Source: Palsa-504 sp963808615 | GTDB taxonomy: Bacteria; Actinomycetota; Actinomycetes; Streptosporangiales; Streptosporangiaceae | Length of the DNA: 64,000 nt | Reading direction: 5' to 3' | NCBI GenBank assembly: GCA_963808615.1 | Contig: CAWEGV010000010.1 | Coordinates: forward strand, 372,001 to 436,000 | Part shown: positions 44,684 to 52,921 of the stretch, in pieces | Numbering within the stretch: the first letter of the stretch is position 1 | Layout of the letters: each line of letters begins with the position of its first letter | Notes under the pieces: model-generated | Database searches by the model: none | What the model saw: only the letters and a program-made list of their open reading frames with translations | Told to the model about the DNA's origin: nothing | Position numbers and translations under genes: made by a program

Positions 44684-45181
44684 CTACCCGTTGAGGATCT
44701 GCTCCCTCAAGATGTCTGCATGCCCGCCGTGCTGGGCCAGTTCGCGCAGTACGTGGAGGTACACCCAGCGCAGCGGGAGCGGGCCGCGCCAGTAGCCGTA
44801 GACCCTGTCGTCCAGCCCCAGGGACGAGGTCGCACGCCGTGATGACTCGCATGCCTCGCGGTGTGCTTGCCGGACGCTGGCGATGGTGTCGTCGTCATGA
44901 AGAATGAACGACTCGCCCGAGGTCGCGGGGATACCGATCTCAGCACGTGACCGGCCTGTGACAGCTTCGTCGAACCAGACCTTCTCAACGAAGGTCGCGT
45001 GCTTCACCAGGCCCAGCAATGTGGTCCGGGAAGGCACCAGCGACTGGCGCGCCTGCTCCTCGGTCAGCCCGTCCAGGCAGCGATTGAGTCCACCGCGGTG
45101 CTCATCGAGGAACGCCTCGAACTGGGCACGGGCTGGCTGATTGATGACATCCTCAGCGAACGTCGCTGGAAGGGAGGGCAT
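44684..45181 (-). CDS. DinB/DUF664-family protein
   Basis: The 165-residue protein has the DinB-like four-helix bundle: FLDEHRGGLNRCLDGLTEEQ, then LLGLVKHATFVEKVWFDEAV with a His ligand, and YLHVLRELAQHGGHADILRE with two more His in H-x-x-H spacing. Members such as BstA-like and DUF664 proteins bind a metal and may be thiol-dependent enzymes. It is the last gene before the right end of the island. A homologue lies at 58184-58684 outside the island. Confidence 0.85.
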   Translation of the reverse strand: MPSLPATFAEDVINQPARAQFEAFLDEHRGGLNRCLDGLTEEQARQSLVPSRTTLLGLVKHATFVEKVWFDEAVTGRSRAEIGIPATSGESFILHDDDTIASVRQAHREACESSRRATSSLGLDDRVYGYWRGPLPLRWVYLHVLRELAQHGGHADILREQILNG

Positions 45182-45719
45182 AAGCGGAGCATGTCAGGAG
45201 CGCCGGCCACGAGCAAACTACCGCTCATCGGCATGATCGGGCATTGCCCGGCGTGTTAGGTGTGTGAACGCTGGAGAGCGCGGATCGCGGGACCGTTCGG
45301 CCGAAAGCCGCCCAGCGAAGTCGGGTGAGGTCGCAGCTGTGCTCGCGCATCGGGCGGCAAGGGTCTCTGATCATTCGAACATTAGCGCTGCTAACGAGAT
45401 CGCGGGGAGCCAAACGGGGAGCCAATGACCACAGGCACGGGGCCACGCCAGACCACACCCAGCAGTTCTCGCAGTGGCGGAACGGCATGTCAGGCGCCAT
45501 CGGGCGATGTCAGGCCGTGTTTCGGGATTGCCTCGTAAGCAGGTATACCCTGCGGTCGGAGCCTAGGTCAGGGTGCCGCTCATACCAATGGCGTATCCGG
45601 GCGAGCCAGTTCCGTTCCACCACATGACCCGGCTCACCAGGCAGGGTCCACCCGCGGTCACTTGGCCCCCGGAATGGCCCCCAAGGTCTATTCGAGGTAT
45701 TCGATTTCTCTCGCTGAAC
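45182..45719. other. Right end of the genomic island (arm repeats, no gene)
   Basis: GGCCCCC boxes at 45664-45670 and 45676-45682 mirror those beside the integrase. GGGGAGCCAA is repeated in tandem around 45409-45426. No protein is recognisable. Confidence 0.6.
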
Positions 45720-45794
45720 TGGTGGGCCGTACTGGATTTGAACCAGTGACCTCTTCCGTGTCAGGGAAGCGCTCTCCCACTGAGCTAACGGCCC
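45720..45794 (-). tRNA. tRNA-Val(GAC), intact; island attachment site
   Basis: The reverse strand folds as a full cloverleaf of 75 nt including an encoded CCA. It has acceptor GGGCCGT/ACGGCCC, D-arm GCTC/GAGC, anticodon stem CTTCC/GGAAG around loop CTGACAC (anticodon GAC), and T-arm ACTGG/CCAGT. Its 3' half is repeated at 14454, 21242 and 22908. Confidence 0.95.
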
Positions 45795-45909
45795 GAGTAC
45801 CTCGCCGAGATGCTACCAGAGCCGTCAGCCCTCCGCCCGGCGGCAACGACGCCACCAGGGCTGGCCACAGCTCCCGCCGCCCACCCTCGCCACCAGTCCG
45901 GCAGCTGGA

Positions 45910-46113
45910 CTAACCGACATACGCGGGGAGCAGCGGCCGTGACGCGACGATCTCCTCCCACGGCGCCGGGTCCAGGCCGAACATCGCCTGGGCCGCCGAG
46001 GAATCCATCACGAAGTCGCTGCGGAACTGGTACTCGGTATCGCGAAGCTCCCGCATGAGCGGCCAGACCAGCCCCATCCCGCTAGGACTGCCGGGGGAAT
46101 GGTATCGATCCAA
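45910..46113 (-). pseudogene. C-terminal fragment of an NAD-dependent epimerase/dehydratase
   Basis: The 67-residue frame reads LRDTEYQFRSDFVMDSSAAQ, then MFGLDPAPWEEIVA. This resembles the last 45 residues of NAD-dependent epimerase/dehydratase proteins. The Rossmann fold and active site are absent. It lies directly beyond the tRNA on the chromosomal side of the island. Confidence 0.5.
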
Positions 46114-46138
46114 GGAGAACGGGTTAGCATCGCCTGCT

Positions 46139-46702
46139 GTGGACCCTCACCCCGCAACTTCCTCGCTGGCCGTACTGCTGGATCGCTACCATCCGGAAGG
46201 CGAGGCCGAGACGGCGGACCTGCGGCGGGTCCGGGCCCTGGCCGAGGCCGCCGATGACCCGTGGCGCCGAGATCTCCCGTTGCATGTCACCGCGTCCGCG
46301 CTGATCGTGCACCCCGGAACCGCACGGGTACTGCTGCGCTGGCATCAGCGCCAGCAGGCCTGGCTGCAGGTGGGTGGGCACGGCGACCCGGGGGAGAGCA
46401 ACCTGCTGGCCATCGCCGAGCGGGAGGCGAGCGAGGAGACCGGGCTAGCCGACCTGGAACCCTGGCCGGACGCTGGGATCCGGCACGTCGTCATCGTCGA
46501 CGTGCCCGCCGGTAAGGGAGAGCCCGCCCACGAGCACGCCGACATCAGGTACTTCATGGCCACCAGGGCTCCCGGCCTAGCGCGCGCGGAGCACGAGGAC
46601 GCCCCGTTGCGCTGGCTGTCCCTGACCGAGGCACGCGAGGTCACCTCGGAGCCCAACCTGAGGGAAACCCTGGCCCGGCTGGAGCGGCTGCTGCCGACGT
46701 GA
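46139..46702 (+). CDS. NUDIX hydrolase
   Basis: The 187-residue protein carries a Nudix box, GGHGDPGESNLLAIAEREAS, then EETGL (residues about 79-104), close to the consensus G-x5-E-x7-R-E-U-x-E-E-x-G-U but with one extra residue. It should hydrolyse a nucleoside diphosphate linked to another moiety, using Mg2+. Similar long-N-terminus NUDIX proteins are frequent in actinomycetes. The start at GTG 46139 lacks a nearby ribosome site; AAGGAG 25 bases upstream may belong to an earlier start. Confidence 0.85.
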   Translation: MDPHPATSSLAVLLDRYHPEGEAETADLRRVRALAEAADDPWRRDLPLHVTASALIVHPGTARVLLRWHQRQQAWLQVGGHGDPGESNLLAIAEREASEETGLADLEPWPDAGIRHVVIVDVPAGKGEPAHEHADIRYFMATRAPGLARAEHEDAPLRWLSLTEAREVTSEPNLRETLARLERLLPT

Positions 46703-46811
46703 GCGGCCAGGCCGCCATCGCTCGGATGACGGTAGTCGTCAGGCGTTACCTGGTCGCGGCCGCGGCGTGCGTCAGGCCCGACTGGGCTCAATTAGTGCGC
46801 ACCGAGTCACG

Positions 46812-47111
46812 GTGAGCGACACGCCGAGGTACGCTGGCCCGGTGACAGCAATTTGGGCCGTCCTGGCCTTCCTCCTCGGCTGGAAAGCCGCCACTGCGAC
46901 AGGCGGGCACCCGGCCGCCGCGGTATCCTCTGCGGCCAGCTCAGCAAGAACCGCCGCTCACCAGGTGGTCGCTCAGGTGACGAACACGGTCTGGGCCACG
47001 GTCTGGTCGGTAGCTTGGCATGTCGTGGTGATCGCCGCGGTCCTCCTGGCCCTGGTGTACGGCGGCTCCCTGGTGCTCCGCCGGGCTCGGCGGAACGTCA
47101 CCGGCCACTGA
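46812..47111 (+). CDS. Small two-helix membrane protein
   Basis: The 99-residue protein has hydrophobic helices near residues 11-24 (AIWAVLAFLLGWKAA) and 65-85 (VAWHVVVIAAVLLALVYGGSLVL), with an Ala/Ser-rich linker. A short basic tail follows. No family is recognised. The start is one of two GTG codons (46812 or 46842). Confidence 0.45.
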   Translation: MSDTPRYAGPVTAIWAVLAFLLGWKAATATGGHPAAAVSSAASSARTAAHQVVAQVTNTVWATVWSVAWHVVVIAAVLLALVYGGSLVLRRARRNVTGH

Positions 47112-47326
47112 GCCCGGCGGTGGCGAAACCGCCAGGTGACCGGCCACGTTTCCGGCTTGAGAGAAACCTCGGGCCCTCCGTGCCCGGTTTCTTGCCGGTT
47201 CACCAGCAGGTCACAGCTAAAAGCCCGCCGAAGCTCCGTGATCGTGAGCCAAGACAGGTCACGTGTCGGTGTGGCTGAGCGAACGCGGGTAGCCGGGTCT
47301 GCCGCGTCAGGCGCCAGACTTGCCGC

Positions 47327-47998
47327 ATGACTACAGCCCCTGACGCCCAGCCCGGCCGGAAGGTGACCTGGCCGGAGGCGGCCAGCATTCTGGCCGGCAG
47401 GGACCCGGTCATCGCCCGGTTGCTCGAACAGGCCGGCCCGCCGCGCCTGAGTCGTCCGTCGGAGTCGCACTTCGCCACCCTGGTCCGGGCCATCGTTTAT
47501 CAGCAGCTGGCCGGGAGGGCGGCCGCGGCCATCCACGGCCGGCTGATCGCCGCGCTCGGCGGCGACGTGCAGCCCGAGGCGCTGATCGCGCTGACCGATG
47601 AGGCGCTCCGCGCGGTCGGCTTGTCCCGGGCCAAGGTCGTGTCGTTGCGCGACCTGGCGGCCAAGGTACTGGACGGAACCGTCGTGCTGTCGCCGCGCGG
47701 GCTGTCCAGGGAAGGCGACGAAGAGATCATCGCGCGCCTGTCCGCCGTCCGGGGCATCGGCCGCTGGACGGCCGAGATGTTCCTCCTGTTCCAGCTCCGC
47801 CGCCCCGACGTCTGGCCGGTGGGCGACCTTGGCGTCCGCCGCGGCTACGGGCTGGCCTGGAACGTCCCGACGCCGACTGCGCGGGAGCTTCAACCGCTTG
47901 GCGATCCGTACCGGCCGTTCCGGTCCGTGGTGGCCTGGTATTGCTGGCGCGCCGCGGAACTGTACGCGCAGGCCGCCGAGAGGGCCCTGGCCCGTTGA
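47327..47998 (+). CDS. DNA-3-methyladenine glycosylase (AlkA-like, HhH-GPD)
   Basis: The 223-residue protein has the helix-hairpin-helix motif LSAVRGIGRWTAEMFLLFQL (residues about 138-157). It is followed by RRPDVWPVGDLGVRRG, whose second Asp is the HhH-GPD catalytic residue. It excises alkylated purines from DNA. FATLVRAIVYQQLAGRAAAA matches the family's N-terminal block. The length is usual for the short actinobacterial form. Confidence 0.9.
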   Translation: MTTAPDAQPGRKVTWPEAASILAGRDPVIARLLEQAGPPRLSRPSESHFATLVRAIVYQQLAGRAAAAIHGRLIAALGGDVQPEALIALTDEALRAVGLSRAKVVSLRDLAAKVLDGTVVLSPRGLSREGDEEIIARLSAVRGIGRWTAEMFLLFQLRRPDVWPVGDLGVRRGYGLAWNVPTPTARELQPLGDPYRPFRSVVAWYCWRAAELYAQAAERALAR

Positions 47999-48157
47999 GA
48001 GCTTGCTCCGGCAGGCGACGCGCTGCGTCGCGAGGGCCGGGCAGGCGAGCGTGCCGGGGGAGACGCCGGGGGATGCCGGGGACCGCCCGGCCGACCACGC
48101 TGCCCTGATGGAACAGGATCTTCCGTCCTGTCCGGGCGCCCCCTACCCACCGACGGG

Positions 48158-48772
48158 CTACACCAGCGTGTCGAATAGCTTCATCCAGGCCACGATGCTG
48201 GACTCCTTAACATCGACCCGGACCTCGGAGTAGCCCTCGACGTACGGACCATGCCTGATAACGCTCTTGTATATGAACGGAGACGCGATGATGCCGAGGC
48301 TAGCCCCGCCTTTACCCATAGCGTTCTTCAAGAGCGGGGCCTCTATGAGCCGGGCCGTGACGATGATCGCCTCGCCGGAAACTCCCATGGCGTCACTGAC
48401 TACTGGCCCGACATCGATGGCGACCCGCAGCTGAATCCTGGCGGAGGCAGGGTAGACCTGGTTGTGTTCTTCGAGTGCCGCAGGCAGCTCTTTGTGCAGA
48501 TGCGCCACGACCACCGCGGTGGGAACACTCGGCGAAACAACTGTGAGCAGGCCATCACCGCGGTCGTCCCACGACCACACGTCAGGCAGGCTCTGCAGGA
48601 CCGTATGCGTCATGCTGAAGAGTGCTTCCCTGATGATGCGGCGGTCCTCGTCGTTGCGCGTGTCGGCTCCGAACCCAACGACGTCGCTGAGGATAACGGT
48701 GCAGTTCTCCCCGACCAGGTGGCCGGGGCCCCGCTCGGCCAGAACGCGGTCCTCCTGGTTCTGATGTGACAC
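48158..48772 (-). CDS. Class III nucleotide-cyclase-like protein
   Basis: The 204-residue protein begins ENCTVILSDVVGFGADTRND (about residue 22) with the first metal Asp, and has WSWDDRGDGLLTVVSP with the second. ARIQLRVAIDVGPVVSDAMG and VSGEAIIVTARLIEA also fit cyclase domains. The family includes adenylate and guanylate cyclases, but many short actinobacterial members are of unproven activity. The start at GTG 48772 follows CAGGAC; the frame is open to 49096 with no recognisable upstream domain. Its right neighbour on the other strand is the DUF5753 gene. Confidence 0.7.
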   Translation of the reverse strand: MSHQNQEDRVLAERGPGHLVGENCTVILSDVVGFGADTRNDEDRRIIREALFSMTHTVLQSLPDVWSWDDRGDGLLTVVSPSVPTAVVVAHLHKELPAALEEHNQVYPASARIQLRVAIDVGPVVSDAMGVSGEAIIVTARLIEAPLLKNAMGKGGASLGIIASPFIYKSVIRHGPYVEGYSEVRVDVKESSIVAWMKLFDTLV

Positions 48773-49204
48773 GTCCTGGAAGCCGGGGCGAGATGCCGGC
48801 CAGGTAGCAGATATTCCAAACCGAGGTCTCCAGCGCAGGCGATTGCGGAACACGGGACGTGCGTGTCTGTGAGCGGGCTCGGATCCCGCGGCTCCGACAC
48901 GCTGGATCTCGAGCTTGCCTTTGAGTATCAACCTGCCGATCGAAAGCGTCAGGTTGGTCAGCAGGCCGCCGCGGTTGTCGGAGTCGCGGTGAGCGGGACT
49001 GGTATCCGGGGGGCGCCGGATGTCATCCGGGTCGGGGAACCTGCCAGGCCTGTACATGCCTCGGCCTTCCACCGCACCGGCCACTATGGCCGGCATCGGA
49101 TGTGAAGGAGTCTTCCGGGATTCCCGGCATTCTCAGGTCACCCCCTGCCCGGGTCCTCGAGATGAGCGGGGCTAGGCCTACCGCCGAACGCCCCACGACA
49201 GGTA

Positions 49205-49954
49205 GTGCTCCAGGCCTGCGAAACGACGAAGACACGCTCGGCCGCAAGCCCAAATCTCGACGCTCTACTCACCCAGTACGGTGTCACCTCAGAGAGCCAG
49301 CGGGAACGGCTTCAGGCCCTCAACAAAGGGGCTAAGGAGCGAGGCTGGTGGGACAGCTACAAAGATGACGTCACGCCGGAGTACCTCAGCTACGTGGGCT
49401 TTGAGGCTGGCGCGGCCTTCATCAGGCAGTTTCAGATGGGGGTGGTGCCTGGGCTGCTTCAGACTGCCGATTACGCCGAGGTCGTCATCGCCGTGGGCCA
49501 GGTCGATCCGGATAAGGTAGCTCCGCTGGTGAGACTTCGGATGCAACGGCAGTCGGAGCTGGCGCAACGGTCGGTTCCGCCTCGCCTGTACTTCGTCCTC
49601 GACGAAGGGGTTATCCGTCGGCATGTCGGGATCAAAAGGAACCGGGCCATCATGCCCGATCAGCTCCGCAGCATCGCCGACCGGGCCGAGCAGGACAATC
49701 TGCTCACTGTCCGGGTCATTCCGTTCGACGCCGGCGCGCACCCAGGGCTCATCGACCCGTTCACCCTTGTCGAGTTCGAGGCCGGGCTACCTGACATCCT
49801 CTTTCTCGATGCTAACCGGTCATTTGTCATGGTCGCTGGCGACGACCCTCAAGTGGCAAGGTATGCGGAGGACTTCGAGGAGCTGATCGAGGACGCCCTG
49901 CCGGCCGAGGAGTCGATCAAGCTCATACGTAGCGTCGCCGAGGATATGTCCTAG
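49205..49954 (+). CDS. DUF5753-domain regulator lacking its helix-turn-helix
   Basis: The 249-residue protein is a DUF5753 domain almost from its start: WWDSYKDDVTPEYLSYVGFE, then FQMGVVPGLLQTADYAEVVI, YFVLDEGVIRRHVG, VRVIPFDAGAHPGLIDPFTL and ARYAEDFEELIEDALPAEES. Normal family members carry an XRE helix-turn-helix of about 70 residues before it. Here only its last part (NLDALLTQYGVTSESQRERL) is seen, preceded by unrelated residues, so the DNA-binding part has been lost or lies in a frame damaged upstream of 49,250. The DUF397 gene downstream is its usual partner. Confidence 0.8.
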   Translation: MLQACETTKTRSAASPNLDALLTQYGVTSESQRERLQALNKGAKERGWWDSYKDDVTPEYLSYVGFEAGAAFIRQFQMGVVPGLLQTADYAEVVIAVGQVDPDKVAPLVRLRMQRQSELAQRSVPPRLYFVLDEGVIRRHVGIKRNRAIMPDQLRSIADRAEQDNLLTVRVIPFDAGAHPGLIDPFTLVEFEAGLPDILFLDANRSFVMVAGDDPQVARYAEDFEELIEDALPAEESIKLIRSVAEDMS

Positions 49955-50018
49955 CATGAGCATTTCCGTGACCCGCAAGCGCCTTATCCCTGGTGAGCCG
50001 GTGCATCCTGTGCATCTA

Positions 50019-50052
50019 TGTGATAACGATCGGTTAAGTGTGTGATAACGAT
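50019..50052. promoter_or_regulatory. Direct-repeat operator or promoter upstream of DUF397 gene
   Basis: TGTGATAACGAT occurs at 50019-50030 and 50041-50052, with 22 bp between starts (about two helical turns). AT-rich against the background; it lies 85 bp upstream of the DUF397 start. Confidence 0.5.
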
Positions 50053-50136
50053 TGAGCGGTGTGACTACTTGGCGCAGTACCTTCCGGCTGTCGCCGAGGT
50101 AAAGCAGCCTCGGGCCAGGAAAGGCAGGGGGTCCCC

Positions 50137-50379
50137 TTGGCTGCTCAGCCACGCCGGCACTCGACCATTACTGTTCGGCCGGACCGGTACTCGACGCTTT
50201 CCTGGCGTACTAGCAGCTTCAGCGCCGGCGCAGGTGAGTGCGTCGAAGTAGCCACGTCCGCTCCGTTTGTTCTGGCCAGGGACTCGCGTGACCGGTCGGG
50301 TCCGGTGCTCGAACTCACCTCGGCTCAGTGGCTCGGTCTGGTCGAGCGAATCAAGAACGGCGAAGCAGTCACCGGCTGA
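50137..50379 (+). CDS. DUF397-domain protein
   Basis: The 80-residue protein has the DUF397 pattern SWRTSSFSAGAGECVEVA, then VLARDSRDRSGPVLELTSAQWLGLVERIK (landmarks at residues about 22-39 and 46-74). DUF397 proteins, including BldB-like ones, pair with XRE-DUF5753 regulators in actinomycete development and have toxin-antitoxin-like behaviour in some cases. Start TTG 50137 is after AGGGGG; the N-terminus is somewhat longer than usual. The paired regulator upstream lacks its HTH, which is odd. Confidence 0.85.
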   Translation: MAAQPRRHSTITVRPDRYSTLSWRTSSFSAGAGECVEVATSAPFVLARDSRDRSGPVLELTSAQWLGLVERIKNGEAVTG

Positions 50380-50424
50380 GCCCGAAGCCCGCGGGCCCGA
50401 AGGCGGCTCCAGCTGCGCCACCGC

Positions 50425-52797
50425 TTACTCGACGCCGTCGACCAGTTCCCTGAGCCGCCGCAGCCGGTCGGCTCGCTCGTCGGCGAACCGCTTGAGCGCG
50501 GCCAGGATGTGCGCCTCGTCCAGGTGCGCCTCCTCGATGACCTCGGCCACCGAACCGCCGGTGCGCCACCGGTCATCCCAGTCAGACGACAGCGAGTATT
50601 CCCTGACCAGCGGGCCGTCGGCCCATTCGCGCATCAGCTTGAACGCGCCGTTGGTGATGATCATCGCGTCGAGCCGCTCCGAAGGCCCGGCCACCGAGTG
50701 CCGGTACGCCTCGGGCTGGCGGGCGAACAGCTGCGGGCTGACCGCCGCCACGATCTTGACGTTGATGCCCTGGTCGGCCAGTGACGGCAGCACGTTCACC
50801 ACATTCCGGGTCGGCAAGGTGCCGCGTACGAAGACCGTCCCGCCGTGCGGCAGCCCCGGCTGGTAGTCGCGCAGCACGTAGGCGCCGCGCGCGGCGGCCA
50901 GGTGGGACGCGATGCCCAGGGCCTCCCGGTCGGGTATCTCCACCGGCGGCCGGGTCAGGTGCAGCGCCACGATCGGGACGTCGAGCGAGAACGCGGTGCC
51001 GAGCATCACCGGCACCTCGTTGTACTCCCACGGGTGAAGGTCGATCACGTGACCCTCGGGGAACAGCTGGGTGACGCCGATGGAGAAGATGCCGAAGTGG
51101 GTGCGCGAGTCCTCGGCCGTCTCCGGCCCGGAGTGGCCCGCGATCCACAGCACCTTGCCCACCTTGAGCTCGCTGTCTTGGGCCAGCTGGCTGAACAGCC
51201 GCATCAGCCCGTACTTGAGGTAGGAGAACGAGCCGTAGGTCGAGCATGCCCCCCAGAATCCGTCGAACTCCCCGAACGGGTTTGCGGCCAGGTTGACCGT
51301 GGCCAGCCCGGCCATCATTCCGGCGTTGGTGAACTCGGTAATCTCGGTCGGCAGCAGTGCCCCGAACGGATTCTCCTCACGCTCGTACCAGCCGGTGCCG
51401 GGCCAACCGCCGAAGTCCTGGCCGAACCCGGCGATGTTGGTCGATTCGGCCAGGTCGGCGGAGGCCGCGATGAACAGCGGCCGGCCGTAGTCGCGCAACG
51501 CGAGCGAGTTCACGTACGAGCCCCAGGCGGCCAGGCCGGCCCGGTTGGCCGCCTTCTCGCCCGGCTTCTTCCACATGCTGTCGGGATACGAGGAGACGTC
51601 GAAGATGCGGCGGTCGCTGAACACCCCGGTCGCGCCCAGCCGGAAGCCGTCCACCGAATCGGGCACCGTGTCCGCGATGGCCGCCAGCCGGTCCGACAGC
51701 CAGGTCACCAGATCCTCGTCGCGGTGCAGCACGCTCATCGCGATGCCCAGGTTCGCGGCGGCCTGGGCCTGCACGGCCGCCGGATCGGCGGGGGCGGGGG
51801 AGTCCACGCCCTCGTAGGTCACGCCGTACCGCTCCATGAACCGCTTGCGGGTCGCCCAGAACTGCTCGGCGTTCATCGCGAAGGGCGTGCCGTGACTGGC
51901 CGCGTCGACCTTGCCGTAGCCCCGGCCCTTCTGGGTCATGAACCAGGCCATGGTCGGCGCCAGGTCGGCCTGCGGGCCGCAGGACGCCTCCAGGACCGTC
52001 CGGGTGACCGGCCCCCACTCCATGCCGTGCTCGGTACCGGTGACCCGCCAGCCGTAGGGCGCGAACCAGTCGACCGGGGTGCCGGCCACCACGCTGGAGG
52101 CCGGCCGCGGGTCGATGCCGAAGTCGTTCCAGTCGACCATGAAGACCAGGTTGCCCAGGCCCAGGCCCCACGCGGAGTTCTTGGTCTCGTGCGCCGAGCC
52201 GGGGGTGAGCCCGCCCTCGCCCTCGAACACGAACACCTTCACCTCGCCGGCACCGGCCAGCTTGAGGGCCAGTGCCTCGCCCGCGGACGGCGGCATGCCG
52301 TGCCCGGAGGGACCGGTATTGAACTTCAGGAACAGCGTCCTGCCCTCCATCTCGGCGTGCCCGGGCAGCCCGCCATGGCGGCGAAGGCGCAGCAGCCATT
52401 CCCAGGTCAGCGCCCAGCGGCCGTCATCGGGAAACGCGAACGCCGCGTCGCCCGAAAGCTCGTGCCGCGCCCGCATCCCCTCGTTGAGCACCGCCAGCGT
52501 CGCGTACACCAAAGGCGCCGTGTGCCCCGCGGAGAGCACGAAGCGGTCCCCGAACCGGCGCCACGGCCGCAGCAGGTCCCAGCGCATCGCCCCGGACAGC
52601 AGCAAGGCAACCATCATGTGCACCTTGGACCGCGACCCGCCGGGATGCCCGCTCTGGCGGTAGTTGAGCGACAGGTCGATGCACTCGTCGATCAGGTCCT
52701 TGATCACCTCGTACCGGACGAAATCGGCTTCCGCGGCGGCATAGAGCTGCCTCGCGTCCCCTCCACTGCCCGACCGTGCCACGGGCCCATCGCCCAT
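50425..52797 (-). CDS. Transketolase-like thiamine-diphosphate enzyme
   Basis: The 790-residue protein has transketolase blocks: LSLNYRQSGHPGGSRSKVHM, then RFVLSAGHTAPLVYATLAVL, VFEGEGGLTPGSAHET (cofactor-binding G-E/D-G) and MVDWNDFGIDP. In the central domain ASADLAESTNIAGFG holds the catalytic Glu, and GHSGPETAEDSRTHFGIFSI the substrate-binding His region. It is longer than standard transketolases (about 670), and the first helical segment differs, so it belongs to a divergent subgroup. Start GTG/ATG at 52797. It is divergent from the aminotransferase gene with a 124-bp gap. Confidence 0.85.
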   Translation of the reverse strand: MGDGPVARSGSGGDARQLYAAAEADFVRYEVIKDLIDECIDLSLNYRQSGHPGGSRSKVHMMVALLLSGAMRWDLLRPWRRFGDRFVLSAGHTAPLVYATLAVLNEGMRARHELSGDAAFAFPDDGRWALTWEWLLRLRRHGGLPGHAEMEGRTLFLKFNTGPSGHGMPPSAGEALALKLAGAGEVKVFVFEGEGGLTPGSAHETKNSAWGLGLGNLVFMVDWNDFGIDPRPASSVVAGTPVDWFAPYGWRVTGTEHGMEWGPVTRTVLEASCGPQADLAPTMAWFMTQKGRGYGKVDAASHGTPFAMNAEQFWATRKRFMERYGVTYEGVDSPAPADPAAVQAQAAANLGIAMSVLHRDEDLVTWLSDRLAAIADTVPDSVDGFRLGATGVFSDRRIFDVSSYPDSMWKKPGEKAANRAGLAAWGSYVNSLALRDYGRPLFIAASADLAESTNIAGFGQDFGGWPGTGWYEREENPFGALLPTEITEFTNAGMMAGLATVNLAANPFGEFDGFWGACSTYGSFSYLKYGLMRLFSQLAQDSELKVGKVLWIAGHSGPETAEDSRTHFGIFSIGVTQLFPEGHVIDLHPWEYNEVPVMLGTAFSLDVPIVALHLTRPPVEIPDREALGIASHLAAARGAYVLRDYQPGLPHGGTVFVRGTLPTRNVVNVLPSLADQGINVKIVAAVSPQLFARQPEAYRHSVAGPSERLDAMIITNGAFKLMREWADGPLVREYSLSSDWDDRWRTGGSVAEVIEEAHLDEAHILAALKRFADERADRLRRLRELVDGVE

Positions 52798-52921
52798 TCC
52801 CGCACCTCCTTGTGCAGCACCGACCTCTAGCCTGACGTGTCAGCGGGCCGCGGACAAGATCACGGAGATCCTGACACTCCTGACTCTTACCACCAAACCG
52901 TCCCAGTCTTATCATCGGGCC

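Noticed and set aside
50845..52830. Long forward frame opposite the transketolase gene
   Set aside because: Shadow of a conserved enzyme, without recognisable domains.
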